12,730 nucleotides of DNA from Cytophagales bacterium (GTDB taxonomy: Bacteria > Bacteroidota > Bacteroidia > Cytophagales > Cyclobacteriaceae), in NCBI GenBank assembly GCA_003504855.1, contig DNZD01000280.1, positions 1 to 12,730 of the forward strand. Reading direction: 5' to 3'. A program made the position numbers and the translations under genes. A model generated the notes under the pieces. That model saw nothing but the letters and a program-made list of their open reading frames with translations. It was not told where the DNA came from and did not search any database. The first letter of the stretch is position 1. Each line of letters begins with the position of its first letter. This document shows, one piece after another, positions 6,799 to 12,730 of this stretch.

Positions 6799-7224
6799 AT
6801 GAACCTGATCCGCTATAACACCGATTATGTGCCAACCACCTTCAGCAGCCTGGTTGACCGTTTCTTCAACGATTCACTGACCCGCTCTGGCGGCAGCTCT
6901 TTCGTACCGAAAGTAGACATCATTGAAAACGAAAACTCCTATGAATTGCATGTGGCCGCTCCGGGGTTGAACAAGGAAGATTTCAACATTGAAGTGAAGG
7001 ACAATTACCTCACGGTAAGTGGCGAACGCAAATTCACCAACGAAAAGAAAGACAAGAACTTTCACGCGATTGAAACCCAATACGGATCGTTCAGCCGCTC
7101 GTTTGTGCTGCCCGAGCACATCGATGGCGCAAAGATCAATGCGAAGTACAACAACGGCATCCTGGAAGTACTCGTACCCAAGGATGAAAAGAAAGCACTG
7201 AAGACAACCATTAAGGTAAGCTAA
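6799..7224 (+). CDS. Small heat-shock protein, Hsp20/alpha-crystallin family
   Basis: This is a cytoplasmic ATP-independent holdase of 141 residues, typical in length. A short N-terminal arm (about 1-34) precedes the alpha-crystallin domain (about 35-130). Visible family motifs are 'VDIIENENSYELHVAAPG' (39-56), 'LTVSGER' (71-77) and the conserved 'AKYNNGILEVLVPK' (115-128). The tail 'TTIKV' is close to the I-x-I/V motif used for oligomer assembly. Such proteins bind unfolding clients during heat or oxidative stress and pass them to DnaK/ClpB. The gene is probably its own transcription unit, with an inverted repeat before it and an intrinsic terminator after it. Its neighbour is an HtrA-like protease, a fitting stress partner acting in another compartment. 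Confidence 0.96.
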   Translation: MNLIRYNTDYVPTTFSSLVDRFFNDSLTRSGGSSFVPKVDIIENENSYELHVAAPGLNKEDFNIEVKDNYLTVSGERKFTNEKKDKNFHAIETQYGSFSRSFVLPEHIDGAKINAKYNNGILEVLVPKDEKKALKTTIKVS

Positions 7225-7257
7225 GGTTTGGAGTGAGGGGTTTAGACGGGGGCGTTC

Positions 7258-7281
7258 CGAAAGGGGCGCCCTTCCGTTTTT
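7258..7281 (+). terminator. Rho-independent terminator after hsp20
   Basis: CGAAAGGG (7258-7265), loop GCG, then CCCTTCCG (7269-7276) forms an 8-pair stem with one A-C mismatch. Five T's (7277-7281) follow at once. It lies 33 bases after the Hsp20 stop. An overlapping alternative stem (GGGCG 7250-7254 with CGCCC 7267-7271) is possible. Confidence 0.75.
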
Positions 7282-7329
7282 AGGGACCTTGAACTTTTCG
7301 GGATAATTCGCGTTCCAACAGGGAAGAAT

Positions 7330-7342
7330 AATCCTATATTTC
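7330..7342 (+). promoter_or_regulatory. Possible -7 element for the htrA-like gene
   Basis: TATATTTC (7335-7342) differs from the Bacteroidetes TAnnTTTG consensus at the last base only. It lies within AATCCTATATT (7330-7340), the same 11-mer that precedes the acyl-CoA operon. GTTC at 7312-7315 is a poor -33 candidate at N19 spacing. If real, transcripts would start within a few bases of the ATG. Confidence 0.35.
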
Positions 7343-7348
7343 AATCCC

Positions 7349-8791
7349 ATGCAACGCCTGCTCCTGATTGCCCTCGTGGTTCTTTCGGCCTTTATCGGCG
7401 CCGTTACCGGGGTGATCATGACGTTGCGGTACCTGGATGACCAGAAACCATACACCTCCATTGAGCAGCAGCAGAATCTGAGATTGGCCGGCTCTGGCCT
7501 GGATTCGGCGTATCGGGCTACACTAGGACCTGATCTGGAGGCCGCCTCCCGGCAAAGCACCCGGGCAGTGGTACACATCAAAACCGGATATGGCCCCGGC
7601 AACTTCAGCATCAACCCACTTGATCGCTATTACCGCCGTCCGATGCACTCCAGCGGATCTGGCGTCATCATCTCCGACGATGGATACATCGTTACCAACC
7701 ACCATGTGATTGAAGATGCGTCTTCGGTAGAAGTAACGATGAGTAACAACCAACACTTCTATGCCAAGGTGATCGGCAAAGACCCCAGCACTGATCTGGC
7801 TTTGCTCAAGATCAAAGCGCGGGGCCTGCCCTTCCTGGCTTACGGCAACTCCGACCAGGTTGTTACGGGGCAGTGGGTGCTCGCCGTCGGCAATCCCTTC
7901 GACCTCAACTCCACCGTTACGGCCGGTATTATCAGCGCCAAAGCCAGAAACATCGGCATCCTCCGTGAAAACAATAACAACCTTGAAATTGAATCTTTTC
8001 TGCAGACCGATGCCGCTGTGAATCCCGGCAATAGCGGTGGTGCACTCGTGAACCTTCGCGGTGAACTGATCGGCATCAATTCCGCCATCGCCACCTCCAC
8101 CGGTAGTTATTCCGGATATTCATTTGCCATTCCCATCAACCTGGTGAAAAAGGTAATGGACGACTTGCTGGAATTTGGCAGCGTACAGCGCGGCTTGCTC
8201 GGCGTCGTGATCCGTTCGGTCAACGCCGACCTCACCGAAGAAAAAGGTCTTGACGTGGTGCAAGGCGTGTATGTCGACCGTGTCAACGAAGGCAGCGCCG
8301 CACAGGATGCCGGCCTTCTCGAAGGTGATGTACTAACTGCCATCAACCGTCAGCCGGTGGGCAGCAACTCAGAATTGCAGGAATTGGTGGCGCGTCACCG
8401 GCCCGGGCACGTGGTGCAGGTCACCTACCGCCGGGCAGGAGAAGAGAAGACGATCCCCGTGACCCTGCGCAACACCGAAGGTCGCGAAGGCATTACACGC
8501 ATGGAGGTGGATCATGAAATTCAGGGTGCCACTTTTGAAGACCTGCCATACTCTGAACTCGCCTCACACCGGCTGGAAGGCGGGGTGCTGGTACAGAAAC
8601 TGGACGACGGACCCTGGAAATCATCCGGCCTCCGCGATGGATTTATCATCACCCACCTCGACAAAGTGCCGGTGGACAACGTGGAAGACCTGAATCGGAT
8701 GCTCGCTTACAAAAACGGCGGCATTCTCATAGAAGGCATCTACCGCAACGGTGAATCCGGGGTGTATGGCCTCACCTGGAGACGGCAATAG
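7349..8791 (+). CDS. HtrA/DegP-type serine protease with two PDZ domains, membrane-anchored
   Basis: This 480-residue envelope protease degrades or refolds damaged periplasmic proteins. Residues about 3-25 are a hydrophobic stretch without a clear cleavage site, so an uncleaved signal anchor is likely (a signal peptide is possible). The trypsin-like domain runs from about 65 to 275. The catalytic triad is intact: H119 in TNHHV, D149 in STDLALLK and S229 in GNSGGAL. PDZ1 (about 281-375) starts 'RGLLGVVI' and contains 'GSAAQDAGLLEGDVL'. PDZ2 (about 385-478) has 'GPWKSSGLRDGFII' and closes the protein. The length matches DegP/DegQ homologues. It follows the Hsp20 terminator, so it is likely transcribed on its own. 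No sigma-E/RseA-type regulators are present. In many Bacteroidetes it would be named 'Do family serine endopeptidase'. Confidence 0.94.
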   Translation: MQRLLLIALVVLSAFIGAVTGVIMTLRYLDDQKPYTSIEQQQNLRLAGSGLDSAYRATLGPDLEAASRQSTRAVVHIKTGYGPGNFSINPLDRYYRRPMHSSGSGVIISDDGYIVTNHHVIEDASSVEVTMSNNQHFYAKVIGKDPSTDLALLKIKARGLPFLAYGNSDQVVTGQWVLAVGNPFDLNSTVTAGIISAKARNIGILRENNNNLEIESFLQTDAAVNPGNSGGALVNLRGELIGINSAIATSTGSYSGYSFAIPINLVKKVMDDLLEFGSVQRGLLGVVIRSVNADLTEEKGLDVVQGVYVDRVNEGSAAQDAGLLEGDVLTAINRQPVGSNSELQELVARHRPGHVVQVTYRRAGEEKTIPVTLRNTEGREGITRMEVDHEIQGATFEDLPYSELASHRLEGGVLVQKLDDGPWKSSGLRDGFIITHLDKVPVDNVEDLNRMLAYKNGGILIEGIYRNGESGVYGLTWRRQ

Positions 8792-8832
8792 TCCGCTCCG
8801 TTCACCCCAAAGTATATTTTCATCTTCAGGTA

Positions 8833-8865
8833 GTTTGAGATCAAACGCAGCAAGCATCTGTTTGA
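8833..8865. promoter_or_regulatory. GTTTGA half-sites: palindrome GTTTGA-N2-TCAAAC plus a third copy
   Basis: A palindrome GTTTGAGATCAAAC (8833-8846) is followed by another GTTTGA at 8860-8865, 27 bases from the first. They lie 58-91 bases before the aldehyde dehydrogenase start, in a 132-base gap with no gene. This could be an operator, but chance is not excluded. Confidence 0.3.
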
Positions 8866-8923
8866 CGTTGATCATCACTTCCCGTCCCAATTTATTTTAC
8901 CTTGCAACCTCTTAGTAAGACCT

Positions 8924-10465
8924 ATGAAAAAGACTCAAATCGCCGATGTTTTAAAGGACCTGGGATTGAAAGCAATCAATCCGGGCGTATCTACAGGTAC
9001 CAAATGGATTGCCTCTTCCGGAGGAGAAATTACTTCCGTATCGCCGGTCGACGGAAAAGTGATTGGATCGGTTCAAGGCTGTGATGAAAAGACCTTTCAG
9101 CGTGTAACCACCCTGGCCCACTCGGCCTTTTTGCAATGGCGCCAGGTGCCGGCTCCGAAGCGCGGTGAAGTCGTCCGTCAGATCGGCGAGGCCTTGCGTG
9201 AGCGGAAGGAGTCGCTTGGCATGCTGGTATCTTATGAGATGGGTAAGTCGTATCAGGAGGGTCTCGGTGAAGTGCAGGAGATGATTGACATCTGCGACTT
9301 TGCTGTTGGACTCTCCCGCCAACTGCATGGTCTTACCATGCATTCAGAGCGCCCCCTGCACCGGATGTATGAACAATATCATGCACTGGGTGTCGTCGGT
9401 ATTATTTCTGCGTTCAACTTTCCCGTTGCTGTGTGGTCATGGAACGCCATGATCGCCTGGGTATGCGGCGATACCTGCATCTGGAAGCCGTCTGAAAAGA
9501 CACCGTTGTGCAGCGTCGCCTGTCAGCAAATCATCGCCAAAGTTTTTGCTAAGAACAATGTCCCTGAAGGCGTCTCCTGTATTGTCAATGGTGATGCCAA
9601 AGTCGGACAATGGTTATGTGCTTCACCGACGGTTCCGCTGGTATCCGCCACGGGTTCTATCCGAATGGGCAAAGCGGTAGCGCGCACGGTTAGCGAGCGA
9701 CTTGGCAGACCTTTGCTCGAGTTGGGCGGAAACAATGCCATTATCATCACTGAACACGCCGACCTCGAGATTGCCTTGCGCGGCGCCGTATTTGGCGCCG
9801 TGGGTACCGCTGGTCAGCGTTGCACTTCCACCCGCCGGTTGATCATCCACGAGAAAATTTACAAAACCTTCAAGGAGCGTCTGAAGAAAGCGTATGCCCA
9901 GTTGCGTATCGGCAACCCGCTTGATACACAAAACCACGTTGGTCCGCTGATCGACAAGCAAGCCGTGAAACTCTATCTGGAGGCCCTTGACAAGATCAAG
10001 GCCGAAGGGGGCAAAATGCTGGTAGAAGGTGGCGTACTCAAAGGATCTGGCTACGAATCCGGTTGTTATGTAAAGCCTGCCATTGCCGAAGTAAAGAATG
10101 AATTCGACATTGTGCAGGAAGAGACATTTGCTCCCATCCTCTACCTGATTTCATATAAGACGCTGGATGAGGCCATCGCCTTGCAGAATGGTGTGAAGCA
10201 GGGACTCTCTTCGGCCATCATGACCACCCGGCTGCAGGAAATGGAGCAATTCCTTTCTGTTGCCGGCAGTGATTGCGGCATTGCCAACGTTAACATTGGA
10301 ACATCAGGAGCAGAAATTGGTGGCGCATTTGGCGGCGAGAAAGAAACCGGCGGCGGTCGTGAATCCGGCTCAGATGCCTGGAAAATTTATATGCGGCGGC
10401 AGACCAACACCATCAACTATGGAAGCAATCTTCCACTGGCTCAGGGGATTAAGTTTGATATTTGA
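8924..10465 (+). CDS. amaB: Aldehyde dehydrogenase, ALDH7/aminoadipate-semialdehyde (piperideine-6-carboxylate) type
   Basis: This 513-residue NAD(P)-dependent enzyme probably oxidises alpha-aminoadipate semialdehyde, in equilibrium with piperideine-6-carboxylate, to alpha-aminoadipate in lysine breakdown. The ALDH fold is complete. It has 'ISAFNFPVAVWSWN' with catalytic-site Asn at 165, the general base E266 in 'LLELGGNN', and the nucleophile C300 in 'GQRCTSTRR'. The last segment is common to antiquitin (ALDH7A1) relatives, and the C-terminal part carries 'GGAFGGEKETGGGRESGSD'. Length and motifs fit ALDH7 well. The symbol amaB is by analogy. Other ALDHs for small aldehydes remain possible, because no lysine aminotransferase gene lies beside it. 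The start chosen is the first Met after a T-rich stretch. A stress or osmoprotection role, known for ALDH7 members elsewhere, would suit the neighbouring chaperone and protease. Confidence 0.9.
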   Translation: MKKTQIADVLKDLGLKAINPGVSTGTKWIASSGGEITSVSPVDGKVIGSVQGCDEKTFQRVTTLAHSAFLQWRQVPAPKRGEVVRQIGEALRERKESLGMLVSYEMGKSYQEGLGEVQEMIDICDFAVGLSRQLHGLTMHSERPLHRMYEQYHALGVVGIISAFNFPVAVWSWNAMIAWVCGDTCIWKPSEKTPLCSVACQQIIAKVFAKNNVPEGVSCIVNGDAKVGQWLCASPTVPLVSATGSIRMGKAVARTVSERLGRPLLELGGNNAIIITEHADLEIALRGAVFGAVGTAGQRCTSTRRLIIHEKIYKTFKERLKKAYAQLRIGNPLDTQNHVGPLIDKQAVKLYLEALDKIKAEGGKMLVEGGVLKGSGYESGCYVKPAIAEVKNEFDIVQEETFAPILYLISYKTLDEAIALQNGVKQGLSSAIMTTRLQEMEQFLSVAGSDCGIANVNIGTSGAEIGGAFGGEKETGGGRESGSDAWKIYMRRQTNTINYGSNLPLAQGIKFDI

Positions 10466-10501
10466 TGCCTTACCCAATAACCCGAATGAAACCTGGACTG
10501 C

Positions 10502-10531
10502 TTGTATTTCGATACCAGTCCGCTAAATTTA
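10502..10531 (+). promoter_or_regulatory. Possible Bacteroidetes promoter of the response-regulator gene
   Basis: TTG (10502-10504) and TAAATTTA (10524-10531) are separated by 19 bases, matching the TTTG-N19-TAnnTTTG pattern except at its outer bases. The -7 box ends 18 bases before the start codon. A similar TTG-N19-TAnnTTT pair precedes the minus-strand gene at 12432. Confidence 0.4.
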
Positions 10532-10549
10532 TACCCAGGAACTGACGTT

Positions 10550-10957
10550 ATGAAAGACAAGAAATACCGGTCCGTCATGCTGATTGATGACAATGAGATC
10601 GATAATCTCATTAATCAGAAAATGATCGAATCGGCTGAGATCGCGCAGCATATTTACACCCATACCGGAGCTAAGAGTGCCATTGAGTTTTTGCGCAACC
10701 TGGAGAAACTGGACCTGGCAGATCAGGTATTACCCGACATCATTTTCCTGGACATTGATATGCCGTTGATGGATGGCTTTCAGTTTCTGGATGAATTTGA
10801 AAAACTCTCGCTGGCCACCAAGAAGAAGTGCCGAATTGTAATGCTGACTTCTTCGATCAACCCGCAGGACTTCAACCGCTCCAAGAAGTACCTCAATGTA
10901 AAGTTGTATCTGAATAAGCCATTGACTTACGAAAGCATCGTAAGCCTCAATATCTAA
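10550..10957 (+). CDS. Stand-alone response-regulator receiver protein (CheY-like)
   Basis: This 135-residue protein is only a phospho-acceptor (REC) domain and has no output domain. The acidic pair is D13/D14, the phospho-acceptor is D68 in 'FLDIDMPLMDG', the switch Thr is T100 and the conserved Lys is K123 ('LNKPL'). All key residues are present, so it should be phosphorylatable. I choose ATG at 10550. The reading frame is open further upstream, but a promoter-like pair lies there. Single-domain regulators of this style are common in Bacteroidetes and act by protein-protein contact or phosphotransfer. No histidine kinase is encoded nearby, so its partner is unknown. Its stop codon overlaps that of the convergent 492-aa gene. 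Confidence 0.93.
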   Translation: MKDKKYRSVMLIDDNEIDNLINQKMIESAEIAQHIYTHTGAKSAIEFLRNLEKLDLADQVLPDIIFLDIDMPLMDGFQFLDEFEKLSLATKKKCRIVMLTSSINPQDFNRSKKYLNVKLYLNKPLTYESIVSLNI

Positions 10958-12432
10958 TCATCAGATTCGGAACCATCCCCCTGGATCTCGAGGGCAATCA
11001 ACCGCTCGACGAACTTTTCATCCATGCGAATGAATGACGTTGGTGCGAAATAGCCGACCGTCATGGACTGGAATTTCGGAATCAAGGCCGATATCTTTTT
11101 GTGCTTCTCCTTCTTGGCTTCGCTCACCGCGATTTTCAGGATTTTTAAGAATGTCAGTACGTTTTCGCAGGCATCTTTGCCAATCATACGGATGTTGCGT
11201 TGCACGCTGTTCGACAACTGATTGTACAGCTCAATATCCTTGAGCATGCAATACTGCAGGCATAACAAGGCCTTCACCTCCATTTGCGCCTGCGGATACT
11301 TCTTCAGGCTCACGTCGTTGATCAATGCATTCAGCAGCTTGGCGGTTTCTTCATAGCGACCCGTGTAATAGGAACAGAGTGCGCGATAAATGGTGTAGAC
11401 CACATGCTGGGGCACGTTGTTGGTGTCCGGCTCATAGTCGGCAAACAACTCCTCCTGTTCTTCATACAACTCTGCTTCCGTGCCCAGACGGAGCGCGCGC
11501 TCAAACTTGGAGATCAGAAACTGTACAGCAAACGTGTAGTACGGATAGTTGATTAACAGGTTGGAGGCAGCATCGTTGACTTCCTCGAAATAACGCTCAG
11601 CCTGCCGGTACACCTTGTAGTGGTTATAGTATTCCAGCTTGAGGAATTCGAACAACAGGTTGAGGTGGTAGTACACCGGATCCATGTTGTAGGTACTGAA
11701 GATATCCTGCACCCGCTTGAAAATATCCTCTATGGATTCTTCATCCTGCTGGAGGTTTTCTTCCTTCTCCACAAAGAGGCGGTGAAAAACGATAATACAA
11801 CTCTTGTACACATACAACCTGTGCGATTCGTACAGGTTGGATATGCTGTGCATCTCCTTGGTCAGGAGTTCAAGGCTGAGTTTCTCCGTTGCATCGCCGG
11901 TGAGAAAGTAATTGCCGTACTTCTTGAAGTAGTCGGCCAGCACATCCTCGGCCTTGTCTACCGCCAGGGTATACGCCACATGGCGGTTGTACATCTGGGA
12001 ATACTGAAAGTAGTCCGGAGTATGGATGTGGAGCTTCTTGAGCAGCTTGTAAATGGTTGGCAATTCGCCTACGAGGTCGGCCTCCATTAACTCTTTCTCG
12101 AGTTTGCGGAGCATGGCGATGGCGATGGTCTTCTTCTTGGTGAAGAACACCTCGTTGATATTGGCCACTTTGCGCAGCAGGTCCGTTCGCGGGCTTTCCA
12201 TTTGCTGCACCAGGTACTCCTCAATCTTCTGGCTGAGCCGCGAGCGCATGGTGTAGTAGGCGTTCGCGTTGATCTCCAGTTCTACCATCACCTTATTCTC
12301 TGAAAGCTGCCGTTCCCGCATCGCTTTGAGCAGGTACGCAGATTTCTCAGCATTGCCATTGATTAAGGAATCGTAGATGGCCGTGAAATCCTTCTCGGAA
12401 AGTTGCTTAATGATATTCTTCAGTTTAGCCAT
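10954..12432 (-). CDS. Uncharacterised 492-residue, probably all-helical (TPR-like) protein
   Basis: I do not recognise a named family. The protein is rich in Leu, Glu, Lys and Tyr. It shows a long run of amphipathic helix-like segments with aromatic residues at regular intervals (for example 'YYHLNLLFEFLKLEYYNHY' and 'YTIYRALCSYYTGRYEE'). This suggests tetratricopeptide-like alpha-solenoid repeats, clearest in the C-terminal half. The N-terminus (about 1-80) has charged helices, with 'KDFTAIYDSLINGNAEKSAYLLKAM'-like spacing. It lacks a signal peptide or membrane segment, so it is probably cytoplasmic. The C-terminus is acidic (DGSESDD). ATG at 12432 is the natural start. Its stop overlaps the + strand response-regulator stop. 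Convergent arrangement and shared context hint at a link to signalling, but no function can be assigned. Confidence 0.85.
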   Translation of the reverse strand: MAKLKNIIKQLSEKDFTAIYDSLINGNAEKSAYLLKAMRERQLSENKVMVELEINANAYYTMRSRLSQKIEEYLVQQMESPRTDLLRKVANINEVFFTKKKTIAIAMLRKLEKELMEADLVGELPTIYKLLKKLHIHTPDYFQYSQMYNRHVAYTLAVDKAEDVLADYFKKYGNYFLTGDATEKLSLELLTKEMHSISNLYESHRLYVYKSCIIVFHRLFVEKEENLQQDEESIEDIFKRVQDIFSTYNMDPVYYHLNLLFEFLKLEYYNHYKVYRQAERYFEEVNDAASNLLINYPYYTFAVQFLISKFERALRLGTEAELYEEQEELFADYEPDTNNVPQHVVYTIYRALCSYYTGRYEETAKLLNALINDVSLKKYPQAQMEVKALLCLQYCMLKDIELYNQLSNSVQRNIRMIGKDACENVLTFLKILKIAVSEAKKEKHKKISALIPKFQSMTVGYFAPTSFIRMDEKFVERLIALEIQGDGSESDD

Positions 12433-12455
12433 GGAGGGGGTCCATTAACAAGCGG

Positions 12456-12485
12456 AAAAATTACAAAAATATGACCGGTAAACAA
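12456..12485 (-). promoter_or_regulatory. Possible promoter of the 492-aa gene
   Basis: On the minus strand, TTG (12485-12483) and TAATTTTT (12463-12456) are 19 bases apart. This is the same pattern as before the response-regulator gene. The -7 box ends 23 bases before the start codon. The -33 part lies within the neighbouring hairpin. Confidence 0.35.
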
Positions 12486-12512
12486 CACGCCCCGGAGGCG
12501 TGGTGATTACCG
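12476..12512 (-). terminator. Strong hairpin, likely terminator of the gene to the right
   Basis: CGGTAAACAACACGCC (12476-12491) pairs with GGCGTGGTGATTACCG (12497-12512) in 14 of 16 positions around a CCGGA loop. Read on the minus strand, T-rich sequence (ATATTTTTGTAATTTTT) follows within about five bases. This fits intrinsic termination of the minus-strand gene ending at 12578. Confidence 0.6.
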
Positions 12513-12577
12513 TCCATAACAAACCCTGTGAGGTTGTCAGTATATGATCAGCAAATGCAGGTCAGTGATATTGTGGA

Positions 12578-12730
12578 CTAACGCCACTTCTTCTGAAACT
12601 TCTTCTTGCCATTCCCTACAAACTTCTTATCCGGATAAACGCGCTTCTTGGCACGCGGACCATCGTCCCGACGGGGTCCTTCAGGACGCTCACCACCGTC
12701 GGTGGACTTGCTATCGGTAATTTCTACCCG
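12578..12730 (-). CDS. C-terminal Lys/Arg-rich tail of a protein running off the window (partial)
   Basis: Only the last 50 residues are visible, ending TGGCGT-TAG ('KKWR' stop). The tail is disordered-looking and very basic, with 'RPEGPRRDDGPRAKKR' then 'GKKKFQKKWR'. Such tails are common on RNA-binding proteins, for example RNA helicases or pseudouridine synthases, but nothing here identifies the protein. The frame is open to the right edge, and the low-complexity composition agrees with real coding sequence. Confidence 0.6.
   Translation of the reverse strand, partial: RVEITDSKSTDGGERPEGPRRDDGPRAKKRVYPDKKFVGNGKKKFQKKWR

Noticed and set aside
6874..7614. Minus-strand open frame of 246 codons opposite hsp20 and the htrA-like start
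   Set aside because: It runs across a good terminator and two certain genes and has no recognisable domain.
8621..8890. Minus-strand frame whose first 30 residues (MGREVMINVKQMLAAFDLKL...) look protein-like
   Set aside because: It starts with TTG and most of it is antisense to the HtrA PDZ2 domain. The protein-like stretch covers only the gap and is too short to call a gene remnant.
10502..10549. Upstream TTG start that would add 16 residues to the response regulator
   Set aside because: The added residues precede the normal start of REC domains and overlap promoter-like boxes. ATG at 10550 gives a standard N-terminus.

Overview
This window reads as a chromosomal stretch from a free-living or environmental member of the Bacteroidetes (Bacteroidota), with roughly balanced base composition. 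That assignment is an inference. It rests on the absence of purine-rich Shine-Dalgarno sequences before the starts, TAnnTTT-like -7 elements close to start codons, the two-half FtsX/MacB-type permease, the aminoadipate-semialdehyde-type aldehyde dehydrogenase, and a large helical-repeat protein of a kind I associate with this phylum. No tRNA, rRNA, CRISPR array, transposase or phage gene is visible.

Layout. At 1-1278 (+) is the C-terminal half of an ABC-transporter permease that begins left of the window. At 1418-2350 (+) is a single-domain voltage-gated cation channel of the NavBac type. Its filter (TLDNWSD) is unusual, and both gaps beside the gene hold degenerate GC/GA-rich inverted repeats. 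At 2551-6643 (+) is a tight three-gene operon: an MDR oxidoreductase fused to a MaoC/NodN-like hydratase, an SDR dehydrogenase and a large acyl-CoA dehydrogenase. Together these cover several steps of fatty acyl-CoA (beta-oxidation-like) chemistry. A 61-nt palindrome follows the operon.

From 6799 come two protein quality-control genes: a small heat-shock protein (Hsp20) closed by an intrinsic terminator, then a membrane-anchored HtrA/DegP-type protease with two PDZ domains (7349-8791). A piperideine-6-carboxylate/aminoadipate semialdehyde dehydrogenase (ALDH7 type, lysine catabolism) follows at 8924-10465, and then a stand-alone response-regulator receiver (10550-10957). The receiver gene converges on a minus-strand gene for a 492-aa, probably all-helical protein of unknown function (10954-12432). 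Their stop codons overlap. At the right edge is the Lys/Arg-rich C-terminal tail of another minus-strand gene (12578-12730), probably ended by a strong hairpin at 12476-12512.

The most interesting points are the channel filter, which resembles the engineered Ca2+-selective CavAb filter; the MDR-MaoC fusion heading an acyl-CoA operon; the uncharacterised 492-aa protein with overlapping stops; and several unassigned inverted repeats in the gaps. I do not see clear evidence of a wholly new multigene system. Most genes belong to known families.
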